Positions 39,161 to 50,176 are shown, counted from the first letter of the stretch. The stretch: 64,000 nt of DNA from an uncultured Oscillospiraceae bacterium (GCA_947625355.1 CANQOA010000002.1:1-64000); one strand, 5' to 3'. The notes: generated from the letters alone by a model not told the origin. Numbers and translations are program-made.

Positions 39161-42100
39161 CTAGAAATCGAAGAGCGTCATCTGGCTCTGCTCGGGCATC
39201 TCGCCAAAGGCGCCCATCTTTTTCAGCACCTCGATATGGGCGGAGCTGACCTTGGGGCACGCGGCCGCCAGCTCCTCCACCGACACGAACCGGCGTCCGC
39301 CCTCCCGGGCATGGGCCAGGTCCAGCGCCGCCGTCTCCCCCAGGCCCGACACGGCCACGAAGGGCACCCGCAGCAGCTTGTCCCCCACCGGCTCGAACCG
39401 AAACGCGTCGGACTGGTAGAGGTCGATGGGGGCGAAATCGAACCCGCGCATATAGAACTCGTACACCATCTCCAGGGTGGTCACCAGGTCCTGCTCCTTG
39501 GCGGTGGCGTTGGGATTGCCGTTGATCTCCCGGATCTTGGCCCGGACCTTGGCGGCCCCGCCCATCATCATCTCCGCGTCGAAGCCGTCCTTCTGGCTGC
39601 GGCGGTAGAACAGCGCCGAATAGAACGCCAGCGGCTCATGGACCTTGTACCAGGCGATGCGGAAGGCCATCAGCACATAGGCCACCGCGTGGGCCTTGGG
39701 GAACAGGTATTCGATCTTGTGGCAGGAGTCGATGTACCACTGGGGCACGCCGTGGGCCTTCATCTCCGCCTCCTGCTCGTCAGTGAGCTGCTTGTTCTTC
39801 TTGCGGACGTTCTCCATGGTCTTGAAGGCGGTATTGGCGTCGATGCCCACGCTCATCAGGTAGATCATGATGTCGTCCCGGCAGCCGATGGTCTGGGAGA
39901 CGGTGGCGGTCTTGGACTTGATCAGGTCCTGGGCATTGCCCAGCCACACGCCGGTGCCGTGGGAGTAGCCGGACAGGCGCACCAGCATGTCGAACTTGTC
40001 CGGCTGGGTGTCCACCAGCATCTGCCGGGTGAAGCCGGTGCCGAACTCGGGGATGCCGATGGAGCCGGTCTGGCCGATGATGGGGTCGTCGTCGGGCAGA
40101 CCCAGCGCCTTGGGCGATGAGAACAGACTCATGGTCTCCGCATCGTCCAGGCGGATGGCCTTGGCGTCGGTATCCGTCAGCCGCTCCAGCATGTTGATCA
40201 TGGTGGGGTTATCGTGGCCCAGCTCGTCCAGCTTGAGCAGATAGTCCTCCATGAAGTGATACTCCAGATGAGTGGTGATGACCCCTGCGTCCGCGTCGTC
40301 CGCCGGGTGCTGGACCGGGCAGAAGTCGGTCACGTCCATATCCTGTGGGATGATGACCAGGCCCCCAGGATGCTGGCCGGTGGTGCGCTTGACGCCCACC
40401 AGCCCCTGGGCCAGGCGGTTCATCTCCGCCTGGTTGAAGGTGCAGCCCTTCTCCTCGGCGTATTTCTTCACATAGCCATAGGCGGTCTTTTCGGCGATGG
40501 TGCCCACAGTGCCGGCCTTGAACACATGGTCCTCGCCGAACAGGGTCTTGGTATAGGCGTGGGCGTTGGCCTGGTACTCGCCGGAGAAGTTCAGGTCGAT
40601 ATCGGGCACCTTGTCGCCCTTGATGCCTAAAAACGTGGCGAAGGGGATGTCGAAGCCCTCTTTTTTCATCTCGACGCCGCAATGGGGGCACAGCTTGTCC
40701 GGCATGTCCGCGCCGCAGCCGTAGCCCTTGCCGGACTCAAAGTCCGTATGGTAGCACCGGGGGCACAGATAGTGGGCCGGGAGGCTGTTGACCTCCGTGA
40801 TGCCCGCCAGATACGCCACCAGGCTGGAGCCCACGCTGCCCCGGCTGCCCACCAGATAACCGTGGGCGTTGGAGTCCGCCACCAGCTTCTGGGCGGACAT
40901 GTAGATCACGTCAAAGTGCCGGCCCAGGATGGTGTCCATCTCCATCTCCACCCGGTCGGTGATGATCTTCTCCGGGTGCTCGCCGTAGAGCTGGCGCAGC
41001 TTGCCGTATACCAGCTCCTTCAGCTGGTCGGCGGAATTCTCGATGACCGGCGGGTACAGCCGCAGCGGCGGCAGCAGGTCCACCTGTCCCTCGATCCGGT
41101 CCGCGATGGCGTTGGTGTTGGTCACCACCACCTCGAAGGCCTTTTCCTCGCCCAGGTATGCGAATTCCTCCAGCATCTCCTCGGTGGTCCGGAAATAGAG
41201 GGGCATTTCCCGGTCCCCGTCCTGGATGCCCTTGGCCGTGAGCAGGATATGGCGGAACACCTCGTCCTCCGGCTCGAGAAAGTGCACGTCCCCCGTGGCG
41301 CACACGGGCTTGCCCGCCTCGTCGGCAAAGGCCACGATCCGCCGGTTCAGCTCCCGGAGCTGTTCCTCGTCCCTGACCTGGCCCTTGTCCAGCATAAAGG
41401 CGTTGTTGGCGATGGGCATGACCTCAAAATAGTCATACAGCTCCCCGATGCGGCGCAGGGCCGCCCGGCTGGCGCCCCGGTATACCGCCTGGAAAAACTC
41501 CCCCGCCTCGCAGGCGCTGCCGATCAGCAGCCCCTCCCGGTGCTCCAGCAGCAGGCTCTTGGGGATGATCGGCACCTTGTCGAAGTGCTCCAGATGGCTC
41601 TTGGAGATGAGGGTATAGAGGTTCTTCAGCCCCTTCCGGTCTCGCACCAGCAGGGAGATGTGCCGGGTCCGGGCCCGGCGGCCGGACCGCTTGTCCAGCG
41701 CCCGGCACACGTCGTTCACCTGGCCCAGCCGCTCCGCCCCCGCCTCCCGGAGCATGGGGACGAACTTGGCCAGGATGCGCCCGCAGACCAGCGCGTCGTC
41801 CGCCGCCCGGTGGTGGTTGAAACCGGGCAGGCCCAGCCGGTCGGAGACGATGTCCAGTTTGAACTTCTTCAGATCCGGCAGCAGCGCCCGCGCCAGGGCC
41901 AGCGTGTCGATGCCCAGCGGGTCGAAGGCCCGGCCCAGCCGCTCCGCCGCCGCGGCGATGAAGCCCAGGTCGAAGTCCGCGTTGTGGGCGCAGATGGGCG
42001 CGCCCCCCGCGAAGTCCAGAAAAGCGCTCACCGCCTCGGCCTCCGCCGGCGCGTCGAACACGTCCCGGTCAGATATGCCGGTCAGGCGCTGGATGCTCTC

Positions 42101-43144
42101 GGGAATGGACATTCCGGGGTTTACATAAGTTAGGAACTGTTCTCCCGGCGTACCGTTATGGAACCGGACCGCGCCGATCTCGATGACCCGGTCGCTGCCG
42201 CTGTTCAGGCCGGTCGTCTCGATATCCAGGGCCACAAAATCCCCGTCCACCGGCCCGTCTCCGGGACCGTGGACGGCGGCCGGGTCATCGATATCATTTA
42301 CATAATATCCTTCCATGCCATAGATGACCTTGATGCCCTTGGCCGCCTTGGAGGCGGCGGGGAATGCCTGGGCCACCCCGTGGTCGGTGATGGCCACGGC
42401 CGGCATGCCCCAATAGGCCGCCCGCTTCACGGCGGCGGCCGGATCGGTCAGGCCGTCCATGGAGGACATCTGGGTATGCAGGTGCAGCTCCACCCGCTTT
42501 TGGGGGGCGTTGTCCCGGCGGACCTCCGGGGCGGCCACGGCCATGATGTGCCGGGGCTCCAGCTCCACCTCTTTGCTGTAGCTGTTGAACTTCATGGCGC
42601 CGGACACGGTCAGGTACATCCCCGGCTGGACCCGGTCCACGATGGACTGGTCCTCCTCCTTGGGGATGAACTTGCTCACCCGCACGCTGCCGGTGCCGTC
42701 GGTCATGTCGAACTGCAGCACCGACGCGCCCAGCCGCTGGACGGCCCGGCTCTCGGCGGCGAACACCCGGCCGGAGACCACCACCGTTTTCTGCTCCGGG
42801 GAGGCGTCACGCATGGGCATAGGCTTGCCCTTGATGGCCTTGCCCATGAGCGCCTTGCCCTCCGCCGGGGCGCCGGGCTTCTTCCCGGCGGCGGCGCGGG
42901 CCTCCTCCTGGGGCCAGGACGCCTCCACATGGACCGCGCGCAGCCCGAACTCCGCCGCGATGGCCCACTCCAGGGCCGACAGCTCCGCCGGGGCGGGCAT
43001 AGCGCCGAACCGGGCCCGGATGGTCATCTCCATCCGCTCCCGGCTCACAGTGGCGTCCTGCACGAACGCCTCATGCAGGTTGCCGTAGCTCTTATCCACC
43101 CCTTCGCAGCAGGGGAACATGTCCAAAAACCCGATCTTCTCCAC
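39161..43144 (-). CDS. polC: DNA polymerase III PolC-type alpha subunit
   Basis: 1327 aa; OB-fold, PHP (VELHLHTQMSSMDGL), DnaQ-like exonuclease (FVALDIETTGLNSGSDRVIEIGAVRF), polymerase core (KVPDIDLNFSGEYQ), C-terminal QMTLFDF clamp-binding motif. Confidence 0.98.
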   Translation of the reverse strand: MEKIGFLDMFPCCEGVDKSYGNLHEAFVQDATVSRERMEMTIRARFGAMPAPAELSALEWAIAAEFGLRAVHVEASWPQEEARAAAGKKPGAPAEGKALMGKAIKGKPMPMRDASPEQKTVVVSGRVFAAESRAVQRLGASVLQFDMTDGTGSVRVSKFIPKEEDQSIVDRVQPGMYLTVSGAMKFNSYSKEVELEPRHIMAVAAPEVRRDNAPQKRVELHLHTQMSSMDGLTDPAAAVKRAAYWGMPAVAITDHGVAQAFPAASKAAKGIKVIYGMEGYYVNDIDDPAAVHGPGDGPVDGDFVALDIETTGLNSGSDRVIEIGAVRFHNGTPGEQFLTYVNPGMSIPESIQRLTGISDRDVFDAPAEAEAVSAFLDFAGGAPICAHNADFDLGFIAAAAERLGRAFDPLGIDTLALARALLPDLKKFKLDIVSDRLGLPGFNHHRAADDALVCGRILAKFVPMLREAGAERLGQVNDVCRALDKRSGRRARTRHISLLVRDRKGLKNLYTLISKSHLEHFDKVPIIPKSLLLEHREGLLIGSACEAGEFFQAVYRGASRAALRRIGELYDYFEVMPIANNAFMLDKGQVRDEEQLRELNRRIVAFADEAGKPVCATGDVHFLEPEDEVFRHILLTAKGIQDGDREMPLYFRTTEEMLEEFAYLGEEKAFEVVVTNTNAIADRIEGQVDLLPPLRLYPPVIENSADQLKELVYGKLRQLYGEHPEKIITDRVEMEMDTILGRHFDVIYMSAQKLVADSNAHGYLVGSRGSVGSSLVAYLAGITEVNSLPAHYLCPRCYHTDFESGKGYGCGADMPDKLCPHCGVEMKKEGFDIPFATFLGIKGDKVPDIDLNFSGEYQANAHAYTKTLFGEDHVFKAGTVGTIAEKTAYGYVKKYAEEKGCTFNQAEMNRLAQGLVGVKRTTGQHPGGLVIIPQDMDVTDFCPVQHPADDADAGVITTHLEYHFMEDYLLKLDELGHDNPTMINMLERLTDTDAKAIRLDDAETMSLFSSPKALGLPDDDPIIGQTGSIGIPEFGTGFTRQMLVDTQPDKFDMLVRLSGYSHGTGVWLGNAQDLIKSKTATVSQTIGCRDDIMIYLMSVGIDANTAFKTMENVRKKNKQLTDEQEAEMKAHGVPQWYIDSCHKIEYLFPKAHAVAYVLMAFRIAWYKVHEPLAFYSALFYRRSQKDGFDAEMMMGGAAKVRAKIREINGNPNATAKEQDLVTTLEMVYEFYMRGFDFAPIDLYQSDAFRFEPVGDKLLRVPFVAVSGLGETAALDLAHAREGGRRFVSVEELAAACPKVSSAHIEVLKKMGAFGEMPEQSQMTLFDF

Positions 43145-43156
43145 GATATGCTCCGC

Positions 43157-44209
43157 TTATGTACTCTGGATCAGGGCCATCAGCTCTCCCAGCAGCCGGT
43201 CCTCCGGCACCTTCGTTTTGACCACCTGTCCCTTGACGAACAGGCTCCCGAAGCCGGGGCCGCCGGCGATGCCGTAATCCGCCTCCCGGGCCTCGCCGGG
43301 GCCGTTGACCTCGCAGCCCATCACCGCCACCGTGATGTCCCGGTCCAGGCCGGAGACCGCCTGCTCCACCCGCTTGGCAAGGCCGATGAGGTCGATCCGG
43401 GTCCGCCCGCAGGTGGGGCAGGACACGAACCGCACGCCGCCCTTCCGCAGCCCGCAGGCCCGCAGGATGGCAAGGCCCGCCTTTACCTCTTCCGCCGGGT
43501 CCGCCGTCAGGCTCACCCGGATGGTGTCGCCGATGCCCTCCATGAGAAGGGTCCCGATGCCCACGGCGGAGTTGACAAGGCCGCCGTAGCTGGTGCCGGC
43601 CTCGGTGACGCCCACGTGCAGCGGGCAGTCGAACCGCTCCGCCGCCAGACGGTAGGCCGCCACGGTGAGGGGCACGTCCGACGCCTTCACGGACAGGGCG
43701 ATGTCCTCAAAGCCCACCGCCCGCAGCGCCTCGATCTCATCTCCGGCGCTCTCCACCAGCGCCTCGGCCGTGGGACCGCCGTATTTCTCCAGGAGCCGTT
43801 TTTCCAGCGAACCGGTGTTGACGCCGATGCGGATGGGGATGCCCCGCTCCCGGCAGGCGTCAGCCACCGCCCGCACCCGGTCCCTGGAGCCGATGTTGCC
43901 GGGGTTGATGCGCACCGCGCTCACCCCCGCCTCCGCCGCCGCGATGGCCAGCCGGTGGTCGAAGTGGATGTCCGCCACCACCGGCATGGGCGCCTGGGCC
44001 ATGATGGCCGGCAGGGCCGCCGCCGCGTCCTCATTTGGCACCGCCACCCGGATGATGTCGCACCCCGCGGCGCGAAGCGCACGCATCTGGGCCAGGGTAG
44101 CCTGGGCGTCCTGGGTCTTTGTATTGCACATGGACTGGACCGTCACGGCCGCGCCGCCGCCCACGGCCACGCCGCCCACGTCGATCCGTCTCGTCGCGTC
44201 TCTGTTCAT
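43157..44209 (-). CDS. ispG: 4-hydroxy-3-methylbut-2-enyl-diphosphate synthase
   Basis: VTVQSMCNTKTQD...INPGNIG...GVNTGSLEK...FVSCPTCGRTRIDL...CEVNGPGEAREADYGIAGG. Confidence 0.95.
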   Translation of the reverse strand: MNRDATRRIDVGGVAVGGGAAVTVQSMCNTKTQDAQATLAQMRALRAAGCDIIRVAVPNEDAAAALPAIMAQAPMPVVADIHFDHRLAIAAAEAGVSAVRINPGNIGSRDRVRAVADACRERGIPIRIGVNTGSLEKRLLEKYGGPTAEALVESAGDEIEALRAVGFEDIALSVKASDVPLTVAAYRLAAERFDCPLHVGVTEAGTSYGGLVNSAVGIGTLLMEGIGDTIRVSLTADPAEEVKAGLAILRACGLRKGGVRFVSCPTCGRTRIDLIGLAKRVEQAVSGLDRDITVAVMGCEVNGPGEAREADYGIAGGPGFGSLFVKGQVVKTKVPEDRLLGELMALIQST

Positions 44210-45282
44210 CCCGCTATGATCCTCGCCACGTCGTTATACATCACATATACCATCAGCGCCATCAGCAGCACCAGCCCCGCCGTGTTGATGTAGCCCTCAT
44301 ATTTGGGGTCGATCCGCCGGCGGAGGATGTGCTCCAAAAGCCAGGTCACGATAAGGAAGAACACCCGTCCTCCGTCCAGCGCCGGCAGGGGCAGCAGATT
44401 CATCACCGCCAGGTTCACCGCGATGAACGCCGCGAAATACAGCACGTTCAGGACCCCGTCCGCCACCGTGGCCGCCTCGGTGCCCACCTGAGCCATCATG
44501 TCCACCACGCCCACCACGCCGGTGATCTGCTTGACGCCCACCGCGCCGGTGATCAGGTCTGTCAGCCCCAGCCGCACCATCCGCACGAAATCCAGCGCGC
44601 AGTACCAGGTATACTTGATCTTGGCCCACAGGCCGGACTCCTGGTTTTCAAAATAAAACCCGTAGCGCTTCACCTGCTGGCCGGTGTCCGGGTCCGTGTA
44701 CTCCCGCAGGGTCATGGGGAAGTCCTCCAGGACCACCTTTTTCCCGTCCCGGATCAGCTCCAGGTCCATCTTCCCGTTTCGGCTCCGGGCCATATAGGTG
44801 GACACGTCGCTGGCCAGGTAGGTCCGCTCCCCGTTGACGCGGTAGAACGTGTCCCCCAGCATGATGGCGTCCTCCCCCTCATAGGGGCAGCCCTCCATGA
44901 ACCGGGTCACCGTGGGCACGGAAAAGGCCGGCAGCTGGGAATAGCACACCGCGATGAGCCCCAGCCCCAGCAAGAAATTCATGGCCGCGCCGGCCACCAG
45001 GATGATGAACCTCTTCCAGGCCGCCGCGTTGACGAAGGCCGCCGGGTCGTCGGACGAGCCGTCCTCCCCCTCCATGGCGCAGAACCCGCCGATGGGCAGG
45101 CACCGCAGGCTCACTCTGGTGCCGGAGGCGGTGTCCCTCCGCCACAGCACCGGGCCCATGCCCAGGGAGAACTCCAGCACCTTCACCCCGCACGCCCGGG
45201 CCGCCATGAAATGGCCCAGCTCGTGGATGGCGATCAGCACCCCGAAGATCAGTATCGCAAGCAAGATATAGAGAAATGTCAT
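44206..45282 (-). CDS. rseP: Site-2 intramembrane metalloprotease RseP/RasP
   Basis: ILLAILIFGVLIAIHELGHFMAARACGVKVLEFSLGMGP; C-terminal NLLPLPALDGGRVFF. Confidence 0.95.
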   Translation of the reverse strand: MTFLYILLAILIFGVLIAIHELGHFMAARACGVKVLEFSLGMGPVLWRRDTASGTRVSLRCLPIGGFCAMEGEDGSSDDPAAFVNAAAWKRFIILVAGAAMNFLLGLGLIAVCYSQLPAFSVPTVTRFMEGCPYEGEDAIMLGDTFYRVNGERTYLASDVSTYMARSRNGKMDLELIRDGKKVVLEDFPMTLREYTDPDTGQQVKRYGFYFENQESGLWAKIKYTWYCALDFVRMVRLGLTDLITGAVGVKQITGVVGVVDMMAQVGTEAATVADGVLNVLYFAAFIAVNLAVMNLLPLPALDGGRVFFLIVTWLLEHILRRRIDPKYEGYINTAGLVLLMALMVYVMYNDVARIIAG

Positions 45283-45314
45283 AGTACCACCAGTTTATTC
45301 CGTGAAAAAACCGA

Positions 45315-46448
45315 TTATTGCTCCAGGACCAGCCGCCTCGCCTCGGCGTCGGCCGTCAAAATGTCGTCCAGAGCCGGGTCCGGGATCTCCCCCGCCCGCT
45401 CCACCGCGGCCGCCACCCGGTCATAGATGTCATTATACCCGATCTTCCCCGCCAGAAACAGCGCCACCGCCGCCTCGTTGGCCGCGCTCATCACCGCCGG
45501 CGCGACGCCGCCCCGGCGGGCGCAGTCCATGGCCAGGGCCAGACAGGGCGTTTTTTCCGGGTCCGGGGCCTCAAAGGTCATGTCCCGCATCTGCCAGAAG
45601 TCCAGCCGTTCATAGGGCGACGGGCTCCGCTCCGGCCAGGTCATGGCATATTGGATGGGCAGGCCCATATCCGGCACCGCCAGCTGCGCCAGCACGGTGC
45701 CGTCGATGAGCTCCACCATGGAGTGGATCACGCTCTGGGGGTGGATCACCACCTGGATGTCGTCGGGGCGCACGGAAAAAAGGTGCATGGCCTCGATGAA
45801 TTCCAGCCCCTTGTTCATCATGGTGGCACTGTCCACGGAGATCTTGGCGCCCATGTGCCAGTTGGGGTGGCGCACCGCCTGCTCCGGCGTGACGGAGGCG
45901 GTCTGCTCTCTCGTCCAGCCCCGGAAGGGGCCGCCCGATCCGGTGAGCAGGATCTTGTGCAGCTGGTCCCGCCGGCCCTCCAGGCACTGGAAGATGGCCG
46001 AGTGCTCCGAGTCCACGGGCACGATCTGGGCCCCCGCCTCCCTGGCCGCGCGCATCACGATGGACCCGGCGCAGACCAGCGTCTCCTTGTTGGCCAGGCA
46101 GATGCGCTCCTTCGCCGCGATGGCGTCCAGCGTCGGCCGCAGCCCCACAGAGCCGGACACCGCCGTCACCACCGCCTCGCAGCCGTATACCGCCGCCCGG
46201 CGCAGGCCCTCCAGGCCCTCGCCGATCTCAATGTCCAGGTCTGCCACGGCCACCCGCAGCGCCCTGGCGGCCGCCGGGTCATACACCGCCGCGTAAGCCG
46301 GGCGGAATTTTCTGATCTGCTCTTCCAGCAGCCCGATGTTCCTCTGGGCGGCCAGGGCCGTGACGCGGATGCCCAGCCGCTCCGCCGCCGCCAGGCTCTG
46401 CCGGCCGATGGAGCCGGTGGAGCCCAGGATGGATACGGTCCGGATCAT
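45315..46448 (-). CDS. dxr: 1-deoxy-D-xylulose-5-phosphate reductoisomerase
   Basis: VSILGSTGSIGRQSL...ANKETLVCAGS...PVDSEHSAIFQCLEG...VDSATMMNKGLEFIEA. Confidence 0.96.
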   Translation of the reverse strand: MIRTVSILGSTGSIGRQSLAAAERLGIRVTALAAQRNIGLLEEQIRKFRPAYAAVYDPAAARALRVAVADLDIEIGEGLEGLRRAAVYGCEAVVTAVSGSVGLRPTLDAIAAKERICLANKETLVCAGSIVMRAAREAGAQIVPVDSEHSAIFQCLEGRRDQLHKILLTGSGGPFRGWTREQTASVTPEQAVRHPNWHMGAKISVDSATMMNKGLEFIEAMHLFSVRPDDIQVVIHPQSVIHSMVELIDGTVLAQLAVPDMGLPIQYAMTWPERSPSPYERLDFWQMRDMTFEAPDPEKTPCLALAMDCARRGGVAPAVMSAANEAAVALFLAGKIGYNDIYDRVAAAVERAGEIPDPALDDILTADAEARRLVLEQ

Positions 46449-47173
46449 TGGCTCTCCCCCACTGCGCCAAAGCGGCGTTCCCGGCCGCAGTAGGCCGCGA
46501 TGGCCTTATCCAGCTCCGCCTCGTCGAAGTCCGGCCACAGCACGTCGGAGAAATAGAGCTCCGCGTAAGCCAGCTCCCACAGCAGGAAGTTGGAGATGCG
46601 CTTCTCCCCGCCCGGCCGGATGAGCAGGTCCGGGTCCGGGATGGACCCGCCCCACATATAGGAGCCGAAGCGGTCCTCGTCCAGCTCCGGGCAGCCCTCC
46701 GCCGCCCACTTTTTCGCCGCCCGGACGATCTCGTCCCGGCCACCGTAGTTGAGGCAGATGTTCACCTGGCCGCCCGTATAGGCAGCCGAGCGCTCCATGC
46801 ACTGCTCGCACATCCGCCGCAGCTCCGGGCTGAAGGGGGCCAGATCCCCGAAGATGCGGATGCGCACCTTCTCCTTGTCCATATCCCGCAGCGCCTGGCG
46901 CAGATACCGCTCCAGCAGGGCCATGATGCCGTCCACCTCGTCCTTGGGCCGCTTCCAGTTCTCCGTGGAGAAGGCGTACACCGTCAGGTACTCGATGCCC
47001 AGCTTTTGGCAGTACCGGGCCATCCGGCGGAAGCTGTCCGCGCCGGCGGAATGGCCCGCCGTCCGGGGCAGGCCCTGCCGCTTGGCCCAGCGGCCGTTGC
47101 CGTCCATGATAACGGCGATATGGCGGGGGAGCCCCGAAGGCCCTCCCGCCAGGTCGTTTCCCTTTGCGCTCAT
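46445..47173 (-). CDS. uppS: Isoprenyl (undecaprenyl) diphosphate synthase
   Basis: LPRHIAVIMDGNGRWAKRQGLPRTAGHSAG...VYAFSTENWKRPKDEV. Confidence 0.96.
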   Translation of the reverse strand: MSAKGNDLAGGPSGLPRHIAVIMDGNGRWAKRQGLPRTAGHSAGADSFRRMARYCQKLGIEYLTVYAFSTENWKRPKDEVDGIMALLERYLRQALRDMDKEKVRIRIFGDLAPFSPELRRMCEQCMERSAAYTGGQVNICLNYGGRDEIVRAAKKWAAEGCPELDEDRFGSYMWGGSIPDPDLLIRPGGEKRISNFLLWELAYAELYFSDVLWPDFDEAELDKAIAAYCGRERRFGAVGESQ

Positions 47174-47721
47174 ATGGCGAACAGCTCTTTTTCCTTGGCC
47201 TCGGTGAGCTTGTCGATGTCCTTGATGTTGTCGTCGGTCAGCTTCTGCAGCTCCTTCTCCAGGTCCTTTTGGTCGTCCTCGGTGATCTCGCTGGCCTTCT
47301 GCTGCTTCTTGATCTTGTCCATGGCGTCCCGGCGGATGTTGCGCACAGCCACCTTGGCCTCTTCGCCGTACTTGCGGACCTGCTTGGCCAGCTCCTTGCG
47401 CCGTTCCTCGGTCAGCTGGGGGAAGGCCAGCCGGATGACGCGGCCGTCGTTCTGGGGGTTGATGCCCAGCTCCGAAGCCTGGATGGCCTTCTCGATGCCC
47501 TTGAGGATCGAGGCGTCCCAGGGGGAGATCACCAGCGTACGGGGGTCAGGCACGGAGATGGCCGCCACCTGGTTGATGGGCGTGGCCGAGCCATAGTAGT
47601 CCACGGTGATGCCGTTGAGCACGGCGGCGTTGGCCCGTCCGGCGCGGACGGCGTCGAACTGTCCGGACAGAAACTCCTTGGCCTTGGTCATTTTCTCTTC
47701 AAATTCCTTGAGCTCCGACAT
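47170..47721 (-). CDS. frr: Ribosome recycling factor
   Basis: MSELKEFEEKMTKAKEFLSGQFDAVRAGRANAAVLNGITVDYYGSATPINQVAAISVPDPRTL. Confidence 0.97.
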   Translation of the reverse strand: MSELKEFEEKMTKAKEFLSGQFDAVRAGRANAAVLNGITVDYYGSATPINQVAAISVPDPRTLVISPWDASILKGIEKAIQASELGINPQNDGRVIRLAFPQLTEERRKELAKQVRKYGEEAKVAVRNIRRDAMDKIKKQQKASEITEDDQKDLEKELQKLTDDNIKDIDKLTEAKEKELFAI

Positions 47722-47780
47722 AGTCAGGTCCTCCTTTTGTTTGTTGTAGCTATCGAAAACCGGGCCGCGCCCGGCATGGA

Positions 47781-48494
47781 TCAACAGACGACGGTGCCGA
47801 TCTTCTCGCCCCGGACCACCCGGAGGATGTTCTCCGGCGGATCGAGGGCAAAGATCATGGTGGGGATGCCGTTGTCCCGCAGAAGGCTCGCCGCCGCCGC
47901 GTCGATCACCCGCAGGTCCTTGGCCAGCATCTCCCCGTAGCCGACGGTGTCCAGCCGCCGGGCGGTGGGATCGGTCTTGGGATCGGCGGTATAGACGCCG
48001 TCGACGCTCTTGGCCATCAGCAGCGCGTCCGCCCCGATCTCGGCGGCCTTCAGCGCCGCGGCGGAGTCGGTGGTGAAATAGGGATTGCCGCTGCCGGCGG
48101 CGAACAGGACCACCCTGCCCTTTTCCAGGTGGTGCATCGCCCGGTGGTAGGAGTAGGGCTCGGCGATGCGGACCATGTCGATCATGGTCATCACCCGGGC
48201 GGGGACGCCCTCCTGCTCCAGCACCTCCGCCAGGGCCAGGCTGTTCATGACCGTGGCCAGCATGCCCATCTTATCGGCCTGGGAGCGCTCCATCTTGCCG
48301 CCGCCGTCCTTGGCGCCGCGCCAGTAGTTGCCGCCGCCGGTGACGATGCCCACCTGGACGCCCGCCGCCGCGCAGGCCCCGATGGCCCGGGCCACCCGGT
48401 GCATCACGGCAAAATCCAGGCCCCGGCCGCTCTCGCCTCCCAGGGCCTCGCCGCTGAGCTTCAAGAGCACCCGGCGGTATTTCAACGCTTCCAT
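47781..48494 (-). CDS. pyrH: UMP kinase
   Basis: YRRVLLKLSGEALGGESGRGLDF...IVTGGGNYWRG...DKMGMLATVMNSLAL. Confidence 0.97.
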   Translation of the reverse strand: MEALKYRRVLLKLSGEALGGESGRGLDFAVMHRVARAIGACAAAGVQVGIVTGGGNYWRGAKDGGGKMERSQADKMGMLATVMNSLALAEVLEQEGVPARVMTMIDMVRIAEPYSYHRAMHHLEKGRVVLFAAGSGNPYFTTDSAAALKAAEIGADALLMAKSVDGVYTADPKTDPTARRLDTVGYGEMLAKDLRVIDAAAASLLRDNGIPTMIFALDPPENILRVVRGEKIGTVVC

Positions 48495-48647
48495 GGGAAC
48501 ACGCCTCCCTTGCCTTTTCCTATTGTACGGGCCAAAGGTAACAATTTCAACCCCATCGGGCCGCCCTGATCCCGCATTTTAAATTTTACCACACTTGCCC
48601 GCCGATTTCAACCGGCTTCGCAGGACCGGCGGGGGTATCATCGTGCC

Positions 48648-49454
48648 ATGAGGACCGTGTATCTGGATGAGCTGTTCTGTCTGAACCTGGCCATCGACTA
48701 CTTTTTGCTGCTGGGGACGGCCAAGGTCTGCGCCCTGCCCTACCGGCGGGGGCGGTTCCTGGCGGGCGCGGCCCTGGGGGCGGCATGGTGCTGTCTGGCC
48801 CTGCTGCCGGGGATGGGCTGGCTGGGCTCGCCGGCCATGCTGCCGGCGGCCGCTCTGGCCATGACGGTCGCGGCCTTCGGGGACCGGCGGCGCATCGGCC
48901 GGCCCTTCGCCGTGTTTTTGGGGCTGACGGCCCTGTTCGGCGGGACGGTATACGCCGCGGCGCTGCTCCGGGGCGGCGGGGGCGGGCCGCTGCTGCGGCT
49001 GGATATGCGGGTGCTGGCGCTGGCCTTCGCCGTCAGCTGGGCGGCGGTGAGCCTGCTGTTCCGGGGCACGGCGAAAAGCGCCGGGCGGCGGGTGCTGGAG
49101 GTGACGCTGGAGCGCGGCGGCCGCGCGGTGACGCTGCGGGCCCTGGAGGACACGGGAAACGGCCTTGTGGACCCGATCACCGGCTGCGCCGCCCTGGTGG
49201 CGGAGGCGGACGCGGTGGCGGACCTGTTCGCCCCGGAGGACGCGGCGCTGCTCCGGGGCCCGCCGGCGGAGGCCGTGCTGCGCATCGAGGGCCTGCGGCT
49301 CATCCCCTACGCCGGCGTGGACGGCAGCGCCCGCCTCATGGCCGCCTTCCGTCCGGACCGGGTGACGGTCCAGGGACGGGAGCGCAAGGACCTGATCGCC
49401 GCGGTGACGCCCGCGCCCATCGGCGCCGGCGGCATGTACGACGCCGTGATCTGA
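48648..49454 (+). CDS. spoIIGA: Sigma-E processing peptidase SpoIIGA
   Basis: [46 protein letters not shown]-terminal membrane domain; [17 protein letters not shown] aspartic-protease DTGN; directly upstream of sigE. Confidence 0.92.
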   Translation: MRTVYLDELFCLNLAIDYFLLLGTAKVCALPYRRGRFLAGAALGAAWCCLALLPGMGWLGSPAMLPAAALAMTVAAFGDRRRIGRPFAVFLGLTALFGGTVYAAALLRGGGGGPLLRLDMRVLALAFAVSWAAVSLLFRGTAKSAGRRVLEVTLERGGRAVTLRALEDTGNGLVDPITGCAALVAEADAVADLFAPEDAALLRGPPAEAVLRIEGLRLIPYAGVDGSARLMAAFRPDRVTVQGRERKDLIAAVTPAPIGAGGMYDAVI

Positions 49455-49471
49455 CGAGAAAGGAGCTGCTT

Positions 49472-50176
49472 ATGCACAAACTGAGACTCTTTCTACGAAA
49501 GCTGTTCCTGCGGCTGGCTCCCCCGCCCCGCATCTTTTACATCGGCGGCAGCGACGCGCTGCCCCCGCCCCTGGACCGGGAACGGGAGGACGCCGCCATC
49601 GCCGGCCTGATGGCCGGGGACCACGAGGCCCGCCAGACGCTCATCGAGCACAACCTGCGCCTGGTGGTGTACATCGCCCGCCGGTTCGAGAACACCGGCG
49701 TGAACATCGAGGACCTGATCAGCATCGGCACCATCGGCCTGATCAAGGCCATCGGCACTTTCGACCCGGCCAAGCGCATCAAGCTGGCCACCTACGCCTC
49801 CCGCTGCATCGAGAACGAGATCCTCATGTACCTGCGCAAAAAAAGCTCCCAGCGCACGGAGGTGTCCATCGACGAGCCGCTGAACACCGACTGGGACGGC
49901 AACGAGCTGCTGCTCAGCGACGTGCTGGGCACCGACGGCGAGGAGGTCAGCAAGCCCATCGAGGACGACGTGGAGCGGCAGCTGCTCATGGAGGCGGTGG
50001 ACCGGCTGGAGGAGCGGGAGCGCACCATCATCCTGCTGCGCTTCGGCCTGGGCGGCCGGCGGGAGATGACACAAAAGGAGGTGGCGGACCTGCTGGGCAT
50101 CAGCCAGAGCTACATCAGCCGCCTGGAAAAGCGCATCATCCTGCGCCTGCGCCGGGAGCTGATCCGGCAGTTTTGA
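49472..50176 (+). CDS. sigE: RNA polymerase sporulation sigma factor SigE
   Basis: [29 protein letters not shown]...[60 protein letters not shown]. Confidence 0.95.
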   Translation: MHKLRLFLRKLFLRLAPPPRIFYIGGSDALPPPLDREREDAAIAGLMAGDHEARQTLIEHNLRLVVYIARRFENTGVNIEDLISIGTIGLIKAIGTFDPAKRIKLATYASRCIENEILMYLRKKSSQRTEVSIDEPLNTDWDGNELLLSDVLGTDGEEVSKPIEDDVERQLLMEAVDRLEERERTIILLRFGLGGRREMTQKEVADLLGISQSYISRLEKRIILRLRRELIRQF

